DNA of 6,206 nt from Bacteroidota bacterium (GTDB lineage: Bacteria > Bacteroidota > Bacteroidia > Chitinophagales > Chitinophagaceae). Position 1 is the stretch's first letter. Every line of letters begins with the position of its first letter. Under the pieces are notes generated by a model. The model saw only the letters and a program-made list of their open reading frames with translations, did no database searches and was not told where the DNA came from. The stretch is from positions 1 to 6,206 of the forward strand of contig CANHOY010000105.1 of the NCBI GenBank assembly GCA_947462495.1, written 5' to 3'. This document shows positions 5,067 to 6,206 of the stretch, piece by piece. The position numbers and the translations under genes are program-made.

Positions 5067-6206
5067 ATGGCAACAAGAAATACTACCAACCAGTCCCGCA
5101 TTTTTGGTCAAGGCTTAACTTTTGATGACGTATTGTTAATGCCCGCTTATTCCGAAATACTTCCTTCCGAAGTAAACATTCACTCGCAGCTCACCAAAAA
5201 TATCCAATTACACACCCCTATTTTGTCCTCGGCTATGGACACCGTTACCGAAGCACAATTGGCTATTGCTTTAGCCCGTGAAGGTGGTATTGGTATTTTA
5301 CACAAAAACATGAGCATTGAAAGGCAAGCAGAACAAGTGCGTAAAGTAAAACGTAGCGAAAGTGGTATGATTGTAGATCCTATCACTTTAGAAGTAACCG
5401 CTACTATTGGTGACGCCTTAAAATTAATGAAGGAAAATAAAATTGGAGGTATTCCTATCATTGATAAAACAAATAAATTGGTAGGTATATTAACCAATCG
5501 CGATTTACGTTTCGAAACCGATCGCAAAAGAAAAGTTAGTGAAGTAATGACTAAAGAAAATTTAGTGATTGCCCCAGAAGGAACCGATTTAAGAAAAGCA
5601 GAAAAAATTCTTCGTCAATATAAAATTGAAAAATTACCTGTTGTTAATAAACAAGGAAAATTAATTGGGTTAATTACTTATCGTGATATTTTACAATTAA
5701 GTGCTTTCCCCAATGCAGTGAAAGATAATATTGGCCGTTTATTAGTAGGTGCTGCCTTAGGTATTACCAAAGATTTATTAGAACGTGCCGCTGCTTTACA
5801 AAGTGTTGGCGTAGATATAGTTTCATTAGATAGTGCACATGGTCATAGCAAAGGTGTTATTGAAGCCTTAAAATTATTAAAGAAAACTTACAAAAATTTA
5901 CCTGTCATTGCAGGTAATGTTGCTACAGCCCAAGGTGCGTTAGCCATGGCCAATGCAGGCGCTGATGCTGTGAAAGTAGGTATTGGACCTGGTAGTATTT
6001 GTACAACACGTATTGTAGCAGGTGCAGGTGTTCCTCAATTAACTGCTATCATGGAAGCTGCTAAGGCATTGAAAGGAAAAAATATTCCAATTATCGCCGA
6101 TGGCGGTATTCGTTATACGGGTGATATGGTGAAAGCATTGGCCGCTGGCGCCAACTGCGTAATGATGGGTAGCGTTTTTGCTGGTACCGAAGAAAGCCCT
6201 GGCGAA
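5067..6206 (+). CDS. guaB: GuaB, IMP dehydrogenase, 3' end cut by window edge
   Basis: IMP dehydrogenase oxidises IMP to XMP with NAD+, the committed step to guanine nucleotides, in the cytosol. The frame stays open to the right edge, giving 380 of about 490 residues. The N-terminal barrel part has GLTFDDVLLMPAYSE and SAMDTVTEAQLAIALAREGG. Two CBS domains are inserted at about 99-155 and 158-215 (KIGGIPIID and KIEKLPVVN), where purine nucleotides bind in homologues. The barrel resumes with DSAHGHS (Asp255), GNVATAQGA, the catalytic loop GPGSICTTR (Cys312) and DGGIRYTGD (Asp345), and the frame ends after MMGSVFAGTEESPGE. The mobile flap with its Arg-Tyr pair lies beyond the window. The start is well fixed: an in-frame TAA at 5043-5045 leaves only a TTG at 5061 or this ATG. 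It has its own promoter and no Shine-Dalgarno sequence. Confidence 0.97.
   Translation, partial: MATRNTTNQSRIFGQGLTFDDVLLMPAYSEILPSEVNIHSQLTKNIQLHTPILSSAMDTVTEAQLAIALAREGGIGILHKNMSIERQAEQVRKVKRSESGMIVDPITLEVTATIGDALKLMKENKIGGIPIIDKTNKLVGILTNRDLRFETDRKRKVSEVMTKENLVIAPEGTDLRKAEKILRQYKIEKLPVVNKQGKLIGLITYRDILQLSAFPNAVKDNIGRLLVGAALGITKDLLERAAALQSVGVDIVSLDSAHGHSKGVIEALKLLKKTYKNLPVIAGNVATAQGALAMANAGADAVKVGIGPGSICTTRIVAGAGVPQLTAIMEAAKALKGKNIPIIADGGIRYTGDMVKALAAGANCVMMGSVFAGTEESPGE

Noticed and set aside
5180..5527. 115-codon open frame antisense to guaB
   Set aside because: It lies wholly within the conserved IMP dehydrogenase frame, has no family-like motifs, and is a composition shadow.

Overview
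The window is ordinary chromosomal DNA of a member of the Bacteroidota. Four lines of evidence agree: two exact matches to the phylum's unusual -7 promoter box (TAnnTTTG) just upstream of genes and a third on the opposite strand, no Shine-Dalgarno sequences, AT-rich codon choice, and gene types typical of the phylum (a DUF3467 protein, a TPR/PD40/OmpA envelope protein, the short CX3CX2C form of QueE, and DprA with a KGGS motif). The family is uncertain; the proteins look most like those of Chitinophagaceae or relatives, which is an impression from memory and not a search result.

Layout: a DUF3467 gene reads leftward off the left edge (1-279). An 87-base divergent promoter region follows. Then five genes read rightward: folD (367-1239), queE (1279-1878), a 657-residue OmpA-type envelope protein (1908-3881), dprA (3930-5024), and guaB (5067 to the right edge, cut at residue 380). 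The gaps between the rightward genes are only 29 to 48 bases and hold no convincing terminator, so folD-queE-ompA-dprA could be one transcript. guaB has its own well-formed promoter in the 42-base gap. There are no RNA genes, mobile elements, CRISPR arrays or non-coding stretches over 300 bases.

The genes do not form one pathway. folD supplies one-carbon folates, guaB makes XMP for guanine nucleotides, and queE works on a GTP-derived pterin for 7-deazaguanine synthesis. These share a loose purine/folate theme. dprA serves DNA uptake and recombination. The OmpA protein belongs to the cell envelope and has the domain order of PorE of the type IX secretion system.

I found no clear new biological system. 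The most interesting signal is at the promoters: the -7 boxes of guaB and folD end only 3 and 4 bases before the start codon, which predicts mRNAs with no 5' leader. Short perfect inverted repeats also sit in the gaps before ompA and dprA.
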